A stretch of 8,284 nt of DNA from Ramlibacter sp. (GTDB lineage Bacteria > Pseudomonadota > Gammaproteobacteria > Burkholderiales > Burkholderiaceae_C), in NCBI GenBank assembly GCA_021156245.1, contig JAJNBO010000105.1, positions 1 through 8,284 on the forward strand. The letters run 5' to 3'. The position numbers and the translations under genes were made by a program. The notes beneath the pieces are model-generated. The model did no database searches. It had not been told where the DNA came from and saw only the letters and a list, made by a program, of their open reading frames with translations. Shown piece after piece: positions 1-7,387 of this stretch; within the stretch, counting starts at the first letter, position 1; every line of letters starts with the position of its first letter.

Positions 1-70
1 GGATGACCTGGGGACGCGCGCCGGCGTCCGGGAGCCCTGGGACCCCGCCCGCGCGGCGATGACGGGAGCG
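1..70. other. Intergenic sequence after the DUF2065 gene; no feature seen
   Basis: GC-rich sequence downstream of the last gene. I find no start of a recognisable protein on the minus strand, no clear promoter and no terminator: a five-base-pair stem (GACGC/GCGTC) is present but has no T-run. In related genomes hisZ and purA often follow here, so this may be the spacer before hisZ. Confidence 0.5.
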
Positions 71-259
71 TCAGCTCACGAACCAGAGCGTGAGCAGGCC
101 AAGCAGGATGCTGGTGAGGCCGAAGAAGCGCAGCTGGCCGTCACGCAGCTGCAGCAGCTTCAGGAAGGTCTGGCGCCAGCCTTGCGGCGAGAGGAAGGGG
201 AACAGCCCTTCCAGCACCAGCACCAGGGCAAGTGCCGACCAGAGGACGTCCCAATCCAC
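71..259 (-). CDS. Small DUF2065 (YjeT-type) inner-membrane protein
   Basis: A 62-residue protein with two hydrophobic segments, about residues 5-22 (VLWSALALVLVLEGLFPF) and 43-61 (RFFGLTSILLGLLTLWF), joined by a short charged loop (SPQGWRQTFLKLLQLRDGQL). Length, the EGLFPFLSPQGWR segment and the place directly after hflC match the DUF2065 family, represented by YjeT in E. coli hflX-hflK-hflC-yjeT. Its function is not established; a link to HflKC or FtsH is only suggested by gene order. The start is a GTG at 257-259, seven bases after the hflC TAA, with AAGG overlapping the region of that stop codon as a possible Shine-Dalgarno. It ends in TGA at 71-73. Confidence 0.9.
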   Translation of the reverse strand: MDWDVLWSALALVLVLEGLFPFLSPQGWRQTFLKLLQLRDGQLRFFGLTSILLGLLTLWFVS

Positions 260-266
260 GCGCGCC

Positions 267-1190
267 TTACCGGCGCGGTGCCTGGGCCGGCGCGGCCGCG
301 CCGCCTCCCCCGCTCAAGCCACCGCGGAAGGCGCGGAAGAATTCCGTGCTGTTCGGGTCCAGCACGAGCACGTCGCTCTTCTTGTTGAAGCTCGCCTTGT
401 ACGCCTCGAGGCTGCGGTAGAACTGCGCGAACTGCGGGTCGCGCCCGAAGGCCTCGCCGTAGACGGCGGCCGCCTGCGCGTCGCCCTCGCCCTTGATCTT
501 CTGCGCGTCGCGGTAGGCGTTGGCGATGGTCACTTCGCGCTGGCGGTCGGCGTCGGCGCGGATCTTCTCGCCTTCGGCCGCGCCGGTGGAGCGCAGCTCG
601 TTGGCCACGCGCTTGCGCTCGGCTTCCATGCGGCGGTAGACGGACTCGGTGATCGCGTCCACGTAGTCGGCACGCGTGATCCGCACGTCGATGACGTCGA
701 TGCCCCAGGGCTTGGCGCCGCGGACCACCTCGATGACTTCACGCCGCACGTCCTGCATCAGCTGCTCGCGCCGGGACGACAGCAGCTCGCGCACGGTGCG
801 GCGGTTCACCTCCTCCTGGAAGGCGTTGCGCACCACGCGATTGAGCTGGTTGTTGCCGGCCGCCTCGTCGAGGCCGACGTTGCGGATGTACGCGAGCGGG
901 TCGGTGATGCGCCAGCGCACGTACCAGTCGATGACGACGCGCTGCTTCTCGGCGGTGAGCATGGGCTCGGTGTCCACGCTGTCCAGCGTCAGCAGGCGCT
1001 TGTCGATGTAGCTCACGTTCTGCAGCGGGGGCGGCAGCTTGAACTTGAGGCCGGGTTCGCTGATGACTTCCTTGACCTGGCCCAGCGCGTACACCACGCC
1101 GAACTGGCGCTGGTCGACGACGAAGAGCATGGAGCTGAGCAGGGCCAGCAGGACCAGCAGCGAGGTGATGATGAAACCGATGCGGTTCAT
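267..1190 (-). CDS. hflC: FtsH protease regulator HflC (SPFH/prohibitin family)
   Basis: Partner of HflK in the FtsH-HflKC complex of the inner membrane, 307 residues. A signal-anchor membrane segment lies at about residues 4-24 (IGFIITSLLVLLALLSSMLF) and is followed by VVDQRQFGVVYALGQV, the typical entry to the SPFH domain. Landmarks are the EPGLKFKLP segment, the KQRVVIDWYVRWRI core, the AYRDAQKIKGEGDAQAA coiled-coil region and the YRSLEAYKASFNKKSDVLVLDPNSTEFF block near the C-terminus, all characteristic of HflC. The tail (about 290-307) is Gly/Ala/Pro-rich and basic. The ATG at 1188-1190 begins two bases after the hflK TAA, indicating translational coupling; GGGAAG lies somewhat far upstream. 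No defect is visible. Confidence 0.96.
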   Translation of the reverse strand: MNRIGFIITSLLVLLALLSSMLFVVDQRQFGVVYALGQVKEVISEPGLKFKLPPPLQNVSYIDKRLLTLDSVDTEPMLTAEKQRVVIDWYVRWRITDPLAYIRNVGLDEAAGNNQLNRVVRNAFQEEVNRRTVRELLSSRREQLMQDVRREVIEVVRGAKPWGIDVIDVRITRADYVDAITESVYRRMEAERKRVANELRSTGAAEGEKIRADADRQREVTIANAYRDAQKIKGEGDAQAAAVYGEAFGRDPQFAQFYRSLEAYKASFNKKSDVLVLDPNSTEFFRAFRGGLSGGGGAAAPAQAPRR

Positions 1191-1192
1191 GG

Positions 1193-2494
1193 TTAGCGTG
1201 CTTCCCGGTCGCGGCTGCGGCCGTTGTCGCGCGTGCGCGGGTCGGCGGAGGATGAGGGGGACGGCGTCGGCACGGCGGCCGGCGGAGCGGCGGCATCGGG
1301 CGCCGCGGCGCCGCCGCCGGCGACCTGCTGCATGATGCGGTCGAGCGGCAGGAACAGCATGTTGCCGCCCTGGCGCGACTCGACCAGCACCTTGGTCACG
1401 TTGCCGTAGATCTGCTGCATCGACTCCAGGTACAGCCGGTCGCGCGTCACCTGGGGCGCCCGCTGGTATTCGGTCAGCAGCAGCTTGAAGCGCTGCGCAT
1501 CGCCGGTTGCCTGCGCCACGATGCGGGCCTTGTAGCCTTCGGCCTCCTGCGCCAGGCGCGAGGCGGCGCCGGTGGCGCGCGGCACGACGTCGTTGGCGTA
1601 GGCCTGCGCTTCGTTCTTGGCGCGCTCGCGCTCCTGCGCGGCCCGCAGCACGTCGTCGAAGGCGGCCTGCACCTGCTCGGGCGGGCGGACGCCGCCTTGC
1701 TGCAGGTTGATGCCCACGACCTCGGCGCCGATCTTGTAGCGGTCCAGGATCTGCTGCATCAGCGTGCGCACGCGCGGGCCGATCTGGTCGCGTTCCTCGG
1801 CCAGCGCCGTGTCCATGCGCATCTTGCCGACGACTTCGCGCACGGCAGTTTCCGCGGCCTGCACGACCGCTTCCTGCGGGTTCTTGCTCTCGAACAGCCA
1901 GGCGCGCGCGTCGTTCAGGCGGTACTGCACGCTCATCTTGATCTCGACGATGTTCTCGTCCTCGGTCAGCATGGCCGACTCCTTGAGGCCGGTGGCGCGG
2001 ATCACCGCGTCACGCCCCACGTCCACGGAGCGGATCTGCGTGACGTTGACCACTTCGTGGCGCTCGATCGGGTACGGCAGCCGCCAGTTGAAGCCGGCGC
2101 CGACGGTCGCGTTGTAGCGGCCGAAGCGGGTGATGACGGCCTGCTGGCCTTCCTGCACGATGAAGATGCCGGTGCCCATCCAGATCACGACCACCACGAC
2201 GGCGATCAGGCCGGCGCCGACGCCGGCGCTCTTCATGTCGGGCTGGAAGTTGCCGTTGCCGCCGCCACCGAAGCCGCCGCCACGGCGGCCGCCGAACAGC
2301 CCCCCGAGCTTGCGGTTGAAGTCACGCCACAGCTCGTCCAGGTCGGGCGGGCCCTGGTTGGGGCCCTTGTTGTTGCCTTCGGAGCGCTGGCCTTCGTTCT
2401 TGTCGTCGCCACGGCCCCAGCGGGGGTCGTTCAGGTTGAACATGCCCCGGATGCGGCCGGCGGCAAGGGCCAGGCTGCGGGAAAAAAGGTTCAT
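1193..2494 (-). CDS. hflK: FtsH protease regulator HflK (SPFH/prohibitin family)
   Basis: Inner-membrane SPFH protein that, with HflC, forms the large cage around the FtsH protease and modulates membrane protein turnover. From the ATG at 2494 it is 433 residues: a basic amphipathic start, the conserved block MFNLNDPRWGRGDD (18-31), PPDLDELWRDFNRKL (49-63), a glycine-rich stretch (64-82), one membrane segment at about 91-113 (GAGLIAVVVVVIWMGTGIFI), then the periplasmic SPFH domain (about 112-305) and an Ala/Glu coiled-coil. The tail after about 390 is Ala/Pro/Ser-rich and ends in a charged RDREAR. The frame is open to an ATG at 2539, but GAGAGA nine bases upstream favours 2494; the Met at 2443 is a further candidate with a worse ribosome site. 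The gene follows hflX by about 56 bases and stops two bases before hflC, as expected for partners made in equal amounts. Confidence 0.95.
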   Translation of the reverse strand: MNLFSRSLALAAGRIRGMFNLNDPRWGRGDDKNEGQRSEGNNKGPNQGPPDLDELWRDFNRKLGGLFGGRRGGGFGGGGNGNFQPDMKSAGVGAGLIAVVVVVIWMGTGIFIVQEGQQAVITRFGRYNATVGAGFNWRLPYPIERHEVVNVTQIRSVDVGRDAVIRATGLKESAMLTEDENIVEIKMSVQYRLNDARAWLFESKNPQEAVVQAAETAVREVVGKMRMDTALAEERDQIGPRVRTLMQQILDRYKIGAEVVGINLQQGGVRPPEQVQAAFDDVLRAAQERERAKNEAQAYANDVVPRATGAASRLAQEAEGYKARIVAQATGDAQRFKLLLTEYQRAPQVTRDRLYLESMQQIYGNVTKVLVESRQGGNMLFLPLDRIMQQVAGGGAAAPDAAAPPAAVPTPSPSSSADPRTRDNGRSRDREAR

Positions 2495-2550
2495 GCGTCG
2501 GGATCTCTCGTTGGTGGGCTGCAGCCGCATTGTGCCCAATCGGCTGGAGG

Positions 2551-3735
<1,185 letters not shown>

Positions 3736-3764
3736 ACCGGCAACCAGGAAGATCGGGACAAGCG

Positions 3765-3778
3765 CCCGCGGCTGCGGG
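3765..3778. repeat. Small GC-rich hairpin in the hfq-hflX gap
   Basis: CCCGC, four bases, GCGGG forms a perfect five-base-pair stem in the 61-base gap between the hfq stop and the hflX start. There is no T-run after it on the minus strand, so it is not a terminator. It could slow 3' decay of hfq mRNA or mean nothing. Confidence 0.25.
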
Positions 3779-3796
3779 ACGGTGGGGGCGCCGGGT

Positions 3797-4045
3797 TCAG
3801 GTGGCGGCGCCTTCCCCGGGCTCGGCAGCCGAGAAGTTCACGGCCCGGCCCGGGACGATGGTGGAGATCGCGTGCTTGTACACCATCTGCGTCACGGTAT
3901 TGCGCAGCAGCACGACGTACTGGTCGAAGGACTCGATCTGCCCCTGCAGCTTGATGCCGTTCACCAGGTAGATCGACACCGGTACGTGCTCGCGCCGAAG
4001 GGTGTTCAGGAAGGGGTCTTGTAGTAGTTGCCCTTTGTTGCTCAC
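3797..4045 (-). CDS. hfq: RNA chaperone Hfq
   Basis: Hexameric Sm-like protein that pairs small RNAs with mRNAs and affects RNA stability. The product is 82 residues starting at a GTG (4043-4045): [19 protein letters not shown] then the Sm1 strand block ([20 protein letters not shown]) and Sm2 with YKHAIST (56-62), the proximal U-binding motif. Distal-face residues (Tyr26, Gly30, Lys32) and Gln9/Asp10 match known Hfq. The rim reads RREH where E. coli has RRER. The C-terminal tail is short (from about residue 66, ending [10 protein letters not shown]) compared with the 102-residue E. coli protein. The open frame extends upstream to 4297, but that part overlaps der and is not Hfq-like. GGAG six bases before the GTG settles the start. 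hfq follows der by 139 bases and precedes hflX by 61, the classic hfq-hflX order. Confidence 0.97.
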   Translation of the reverse strand: MSNKGQLLQDPFLNTLRREHVPVSIYLVNGIKLQGQIESFDQYVVLLRNTVTQMVYKHAISTIVPGRAVNFSAAEPGEGAAT

Positions 4046-4055
4046 GATATTCTCC
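4043..4055 (-). promoter_or_regulatory. hfq: Ribosome binding site and GTG start of hfq
   Basis: On the minus strand the bases read GGAG, AATATC, GTG: a good Shine-Dalgarno core at 4052-4055, six bases of A/T-rich spacer and a GTG start at 4043-4045. This is among the clearest ribosome sites in the window and fixes the Hfq N-terminus at SNKGQ, as in known Hfq proteins, rather than at any codon in the longer upstream open frame. Confidence 0.85.
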
Positions 4056-4057
4056 GT

Positions 4058-4076
4058 GTTCCGGCGTTGTTGGAAC
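4058..4076 (-). promoter_or_regulatory. Stem-loop in the hfq leader with AACAAC in the loop
   Basis: The minus strand reads GTTCC (4076-4072), a nine-base loop AACAACGCC (4071-4063), then GGAAC (4062-4058), a perfect five-base-pair stem two bases upstream of the hfq Shine-Dalgarno core. AACAAC is two successive A-R-N triplets, the sequence pattern bound by the distal face of Hfq. E. coli hfq is known to repress its own translation through leader binding, so autoregulation is a reasonable inference. The stem is short and could arise by chance. Confidence 0.35.
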
Positions 4077-4080
4077 TTGC

Positions 4081-4089
4081 ACATTACCA
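4081..4089 (-). promoter_or_regulatory. Possible extended -10 promoter element for hfq
   Basis: The minus strand carries TGGTAATGT, an extended -10 type sequence (TGN then TAATGT, four of six bases matching TATAAT), in the only sizeable intergenic gap of the window and about 36 bases before the hfq start. No convincing -35 box lies 16-18 bases upstream, where the sequence is GC-rich. A start near 4074 would give a leader of about 30 bases and would trim the left arm of the leader stem-loop. Suggestive only. Confidence 0.25.
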
Positions 4090-4112
4090 CAGCAAGCCGC
4101 TGCGGCGGGCTG
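4090..4112. repeat. Imperfect inverted repeat in the der-hfq gap
   Basis: CAGC, two bases, GCCG, three bases, CGGC, two bases, GCTG: two four-base-pair arms separated by a 2x2 mismatch around a CTG (CAG on the minus strand) centre. It lies directly upstream of the possible -10 element. No T-run follows on either strand, so it is not an intrinsic terminator. It could be an operator, or an RNA hairpin in a der-hfq read-through transcript; chance is possible at this GC content. Confidence 0.3.
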
Positions 4113-4184
4113 CCTCTGGCAACCCATCTGCAGCCGTTTGGGGAGAAATCAAGCCCGGCGGGCGCGATCTTGCCGCCCCCGCGG

Positions 4185-5522
4185 CTACTCCTTGTCCGCG
4201 TACGGATTCTTGGAGGTGCGCATCTCGATGCGCAGCGGGGTGCCGACCAGGTTGAATTCCTTGCGGAAGCGCCCTTCCAGGAAGCGCTTGTACGCATCGG
4301 TGACGTGCTCGAGCGAGTTGCCGTGCACCACGATGACGGGCGGGTTCATCCCGCCCTGGTGCGCGTAGCGCAGCTTGGGACGGAACATGCCGGCCCGCTT
4401 GGGCGACTGGAACTGCACCGCCTCCAGCAGCAGGCGGGTGAGCACCGGCGTGGACATTTTCGTCATGGCGGCCTTGTGGGCCTGCGCGATGGACGCCCAC
4501 AGCGGCCCCAGGCCCTGGCGCTTCTTCGCGGAGATGAAATGCAGCTCCGCGAACTTCAGGAAGGGCAGGCGCTGCTCGATCTGCCGCCGCACCAGCTCGC
4601 GGTTGTAGTCGTCGATGGCGTCCCACTTGTTGACGGCGAGCACCACGGCCCGGCCCGACTCCAGGATGTAGCCGGCAATGTGGGCGTCCTGGTCGGTGAC
4701 ACCCTGGGTGGCGTCCAGCAGCAGGAGCACGACGTTGGCCGATTCGATGGCCTGCAGCGTCTTGACCACCGAGAACTTCTCGATCGCCTCGAACACCTTG
4801 CCCTTGCGGCGCAGCCCGGCCGTATCGATGAGCTCGAACTTCTGGCCGTTGCGCTCGAAGGGGACCGAGATCGCGTCCCGGGTGGTGCCCGGCAGGTCGA
4901 AGGCGACCAGCCTTTCCTCGCCGAGCCAGGCATTGATGAGCGTGGACTTCCCGACGTTGGGGCGCCCGGCGACGGCCAGCTTGATGATCCCGCTCTGCTG
5001 CTCTTCCGCCGAATCCTCGTCCTCCGGCAAGTCGAGCGGCTCGAACGCGGCGTCGACCATGCTGCGGATGCCCTGCCCGTGCGCGGCCGACAGGGCATGC
5101 ACCTCGCCCAGCCCCAGCTCGTAGAACTCGGCCAGCTGGACGCCTTCCAGCATGCCCTCGGCCTTGTTGGCCGCCAGCAGCGTGGGCTTGCCCAGCTTGC
5201 GCAGGTAGTTGGCGATGTCGTGGTCCTGGGCGGACAGGCCTGCGCGCGCATCAACCACGAACACAACGACGTCGGCCTCGGCCACGGCCTGCTGCGTCTG
5301 CTTGGCCATCTCCTTGTAGATGCCGCTCTCCGCCGTCGGCTCGAAGCCGCCGGTGTCGATGACGATGAACTCGTAGCGGCCGTGGCGGGCGTTGCCGTAG
5401 TGGCGGTCCCGCGTGAGCCCGGCGAAGTCCGCCACGATCGCGTCGCGCGACTTGGTCAGCCGGTTGAACAGCGTCGATTTCCCGACGTTGGGGCGGCCCA
5501 CCAGGGCCATCACCGGCTTCAT
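4185..5522 (-). CDS. der: Ribosome assembly GTPase Der (EngA), two GTPase domains plus KH-like domain
   Basis: Essential GTPase that acts in maturation of the 50S subunit; 445 residues, the usual length. GTPase domain 1 shows G1 GRPNVGKST (9-17), G3 DTGG (56-59) and a G4-like NKAE (119-122). An acidic linker ([12 protein letters not shown], 165-176) leads to domain 2 with G1 GRPNVGKST (186-194), G3 DTAG (233-236) and G4 NKWD (298-301), followed by SAKKRQGL as the G5 region. The C-terminal KH-like domain covers about 360-445 ([29 protein letters not shown]). The frame is open far upstream into bamB, but the family begins exactly at the ATG at 5522 ([16 protein letters not shown]), preceded by AAGG five bases upstream. 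The start lies 20 bases past the bamB stop, which fits cotranscription. The Glu in place of Asp in domain 1 G4 is mildly unusual for GTPases but, as I recall, common in betaproteobacterial Der. Confidence 0.97.
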   Translation of the reverse strand: MKPVMALVGRPNVGKSTLFNRLTKSRDAIVADFAGLTRDRHYGNARHGRYEFIVIDTGGFEPTAESGIYKEMAKQTQQAVAEADVVVFVVDARAGLSAQDHDIANYLRKLGKPTLLAANKAEGMLEGVQLAEFYELGLGEVHALSAAHGQGIRSMVDAAFEPLDLPEDEDSAEEQQSGIIKLAVAGRPNVGKSTLINAWLGEERLVAFDLPGTTRDAISVPFERNGQKFELIDTAGLRRKGKVFEAIEKFSVVKTLQAIESANVVLLLLDATQGVTDQDAHIAGYILESGRAVVLAVNKWDAIDDYNRELVRRQIEQRLPFLKFAELHFISAKKRQGLGPLWASIAQAHKAAMTKMSTPVLTRLLLEAVQFQSPKRAGMFRPKLRYAHQGGMNPPVIVVHGNSLEHVTDAYKRFLEGRFRKEFNLVGTPLRIEMRTSKNPYADKE

Positions 5523-5542
5523 GCTTGCCTTGCTCTCTGTGC

Positions 5543-6685
5543 CTACTGGGGCACGAATCCGTGGACGCCGCCATTGCGGGTCACGACCACCAGCGTGTTG
5601 CCGGCGGCGGCGGGCGCCGCCGCGATGCCGGAGCCGTCGGTGGCCAGGCGGTTCAGCAAGGTCCCGTCCTCGCGCGACAGCAGGTGCACGAAGCCGAAGC
5701 TGTCCCCGACGACGACCGAGCGGCCCAGGGCCAGCGGCGTGCCGACGCCGCGGTGCAGCAGCGTGTCGTTGGTCCAGGTGCGCTGTCCGGTGTCGCGGCG
5801 CCAGCCCACCACGGTGCCCGGGTTTTCGGTGCCGAAGACGCCGGCCGCGTCGCCGTCGATGCCTTCGGCGCCATTCGCTCGCTGCGTCCAGGCCGTGCGG
5901 CCGGTCGTGGTGTCCACGCAGCCGACGGCGGCCTGGAACGCGCGGGCGCAGACGGAGTCGCCGACGCGGCTCACGCGGCCCACCAGGTCGACCAGCCGTT
6001 CGACGTCGTTGATGCCGCGCGCGGTCGCGATGGGCGCATCCCAGCGGGCGGTGCCGTTCAGCGGGTTCAGCCCCGACAGGCGTCCGCCCTGCCCCACCAC
6101 CAGCGTGTCGCGCACGGCCAGCAGCACGCCGGCCTGGCGCAGCACCAGCGGCTCGCCCTGGCGCTGCTGCGACCAGAGGCGGCGGCCGGTGGCGCCGTCG
6201 TAGGCGCTGATGGAGCGGTCGCCGCCCAGCACAAAGACGCGCGCGCCCGCCACCAGCGGGGGCGTGTACGAGAGCGCATTGAGCTGCTGGCGCCAGACTT
6301 CCTTGCCGGCCGAGAAGGCGACCAGCTCGTTGTTGCGGGTGACCACGGCGGCCGTGGTGCCGTCGCTGCCGACGCCGGCCGCTAGCGGGCCGCCGGCGCT
6401 GGCGCGCCACAGTTCACGGCCGGAAGCGGCGTCCAGCGCGATCACCGCGCCGTCGCTGTTGGCCACCGTGAGGGTCGCTTCGTTGACGGCGACCACCAGT
6501 GGAAAATCGACTTTGCCGATGCGTGCGGTCCAGGCCTCGCGCACCCCGATCAGGTTGGGGTTGGGCTTCAGTTCGGCCGGCTTCGGCTTGTCCGGGCCGG
6601 TGAAGGGAACCCAGGACGGCAACGAGGAGCAGCCGGCGAGCAGTGCCGCGGCCGCGGCCAGGGCGAGCAGGCGCACGCGCATCAT
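5543..6685 (-). CDS. bamB: Outer-membrane assembly lipoprotein BamB
   Basis: A 380-residue lipoprotein of the Bam complex, which folds beta-barrel proteins into the outer membrane; BamB binds BamA from the periplasmic side. The N-terminus is a signal peptide with lipobox LLAGC, so Cys19 would be lipidated and the mature protein begins CSS. A proline/lysine linker follows (residues 30-45). The rest is an eight-bladed PQQ/WD-like beta propeller with recurring xxDxxSGRxLW units at about residues 83-93, 160-171, 205-215, 256-266 and 294-304 and a degenerate one near 335-344. The [10 protein letters not shown] segment (224-233) corresponds to the BamA-contact region of BamB proteins. Two ATG codons are adjacent (6685 and 6682); the first gives a 4-base overlap with the yfgM stop. 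Position 19 for the cysteine assumes the first ATG; from the second it would be 18. The TAG stop lies 20 bases before der. All visible family hallmarks are intact. Confidence 0.96.
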   Translation of the reverse strand: MMRVRLLALAAAAALLAGCSSLPSWVPFTGPDKPKPAELKPNPNLIGVREAWTARIGKVDFPLVVAVNEATLTVANSDGAVIALDAASGRELWRASAGGPLAAGVGSDGTTAAVVTRNNELVAFSAGKEVWRQQLNALSYTPPLVAGARVFVLGGDRSISAYDGATGRRLWSQQRQGEPLVLRQAGVLLAVRDTLVVGQGGRLSGLNPLNGTARWDAPIATARGINDVERLVDLVGRVSRVGDSVCARAFQAAVGCVDTTTGRTAWTQRANGAEGIDGDAAGVFGTENPGTVVGWRRDTGQRTWTNDTLLHRGVGTPLALGRSVVVGDSFGFVHLLSREDGTLLNRLATDGSGIAAAPAAAGNTLVVVTRNGGVHGFVPQ

Positions 6686-7359
6686 GACTTCGCCGCCGCC
6701 TCGGCGGGCTTGAGCGTCTTCACGTCCACGCCCAGCGCCGTGAGCTTCACTTCCACGAGCGTGCGGTAGTCGGCGTCGGCGGCGAAGCCCTGCCAGGCCC
6801 TGGTGTACTCGGCCTTGGCCTCCGCCTTCTTGTTCTGCAGGTTGTAGATGTCGCCGCGGCGGTCGGCCACGAGCGCCTCGAACTGCGGGGGCACCTTGGC
6901 CGACAGTTGCTTCAGGGCGTCGTCATACGCCTTCGCCTCGACCAGCATGCCGGCGAGGCGCAGCCGCGCGATGGCCTGGTAGCCCTCGTCGGAGGCATCG
7001 TTCGCCACCCACTGCAGGGCGGCCTTGGCCGCGTCGGGCTTCCCCTTCTCGGCCAGCGTCTTCGCCGCCAGCAGCGCGGCCTGCTGCGCGTAGCTGGTGC
7101 CGCCGAACTTGTCCTGCATGTCCTTGAGGGCCTGCTCCACCCGGGCGGTGTCGCCGCCGGCGACGGCGCGCTCCACTTCGTCGTAGAGCGCGGAGGCCTG
7201 CGCAGCCTGCGTGCGCTGCCAGTACTGCCAGCCGTTCCAGGCGGCGAACGAGCCGAACACCGCGATCAGGAACCAGCTGATCAGGTTGCCGTACTTGTTC
7301 CAGAAGTGCTTGAGGTCATCAAGCTGTTCCTGTTCTTCGAGGTCGAGATGTCGTGCCAT
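6682..7359 (-). CDS. yfgM: YfgM-like membrane-anchored tetratricopeptide protein
   Basis: A 225-residue protein of the YfgM/TPR_21 family. The short N-terminus (MARHLDLEEQEQLDDLKHFW) faces the cytoplasm, one membrane segment lies at about residues 25-46 (NLISWFLIAVFGSFAAWNGW), and the rest is an alanine-rich helical periplasmic domain with TPR-like repeats. In E. coli YfgM is an inner-membrane protein that associates with the SecYEG translocon and the chaperone PpiD and supports folding of exported proteins; the same role is inferred here. Length and the EEQEQLDDLKxFWxKYGN opening fit the family. The gene starts 28 bases after the hisS stop and its TGA overlaps the bamB start in ATGATG, so translation of the two is probably coupled. 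No strong Shine-Dalgarno is visible; GGGCAG just upstream is the best candidate. Placement between hisS and bamB matches the order known in many proteobacteria. Confidence 0.93.
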   Translation of the reverse strand: MARHLDLEEQEQLDDLKHFWNKYGNLISWFLIAVFGSFAAWNGWQYWQRTQAAQASALYDEVERAVAGGDTARVEQALKDMQDKFGGTSYAQQAALLAAKTLAEKGKPDAAKAALQWVANDASDEGYQAIARLRLAGMLVEAKAYDDALKQLSAKVPPQFEALVADRRGDIYNLQNKKAEAKAEYTRAWQGFAADADYRTLVEVKLTALGVDVKTLKPAEAAAKS

Positions 7360-7387
7360 GTGCTGCCCAGTTTGCGGGCGATTGTAG

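Noticed and set aside
12..27. A GACGC/GCGTC stem as a terminator after the DUF2065 gene
   Set aside because: Only five base pairs and no T-run on either side.
90..1196. A 368-codon plus-strand open frame opposite hflC and the DUF2065 gene
   Set aside because: Antisense shadow of hflC with low-complexity His/Val/Ala/Asp composition and no recognisable domain.
4155..4184. A GC-rich hairpin after der as an intrinsic terminator
   Set aside because: The best stem is about five base pairs (GGGCG/CGCCC) and the following sequence has no T-run.
4046..4297. An N-terminal extension of Hfq by 84 residues
   Set aside because: It overlaps der, is unlike any Hfq N-terminus, and a good ribosome site points to the GTG at 4045.
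4002..6203. A 733-codon open frame on the plus strand across hfq, der and part of bamB
   Set aside because: It is antisense to three clearly recognised genes; its His/Leu/Asp/Gly/Arg-rich composition is typical of the reverse complement of GC-rich coding DNA, and no domain is visible.
5523..6410. An N-terminal extension of Der into bamB
   Set aside because: It is an out-of-frame reading of bamB, rich in Arg/Ala/Gly; Der proteins begin at the ATG at 5522.
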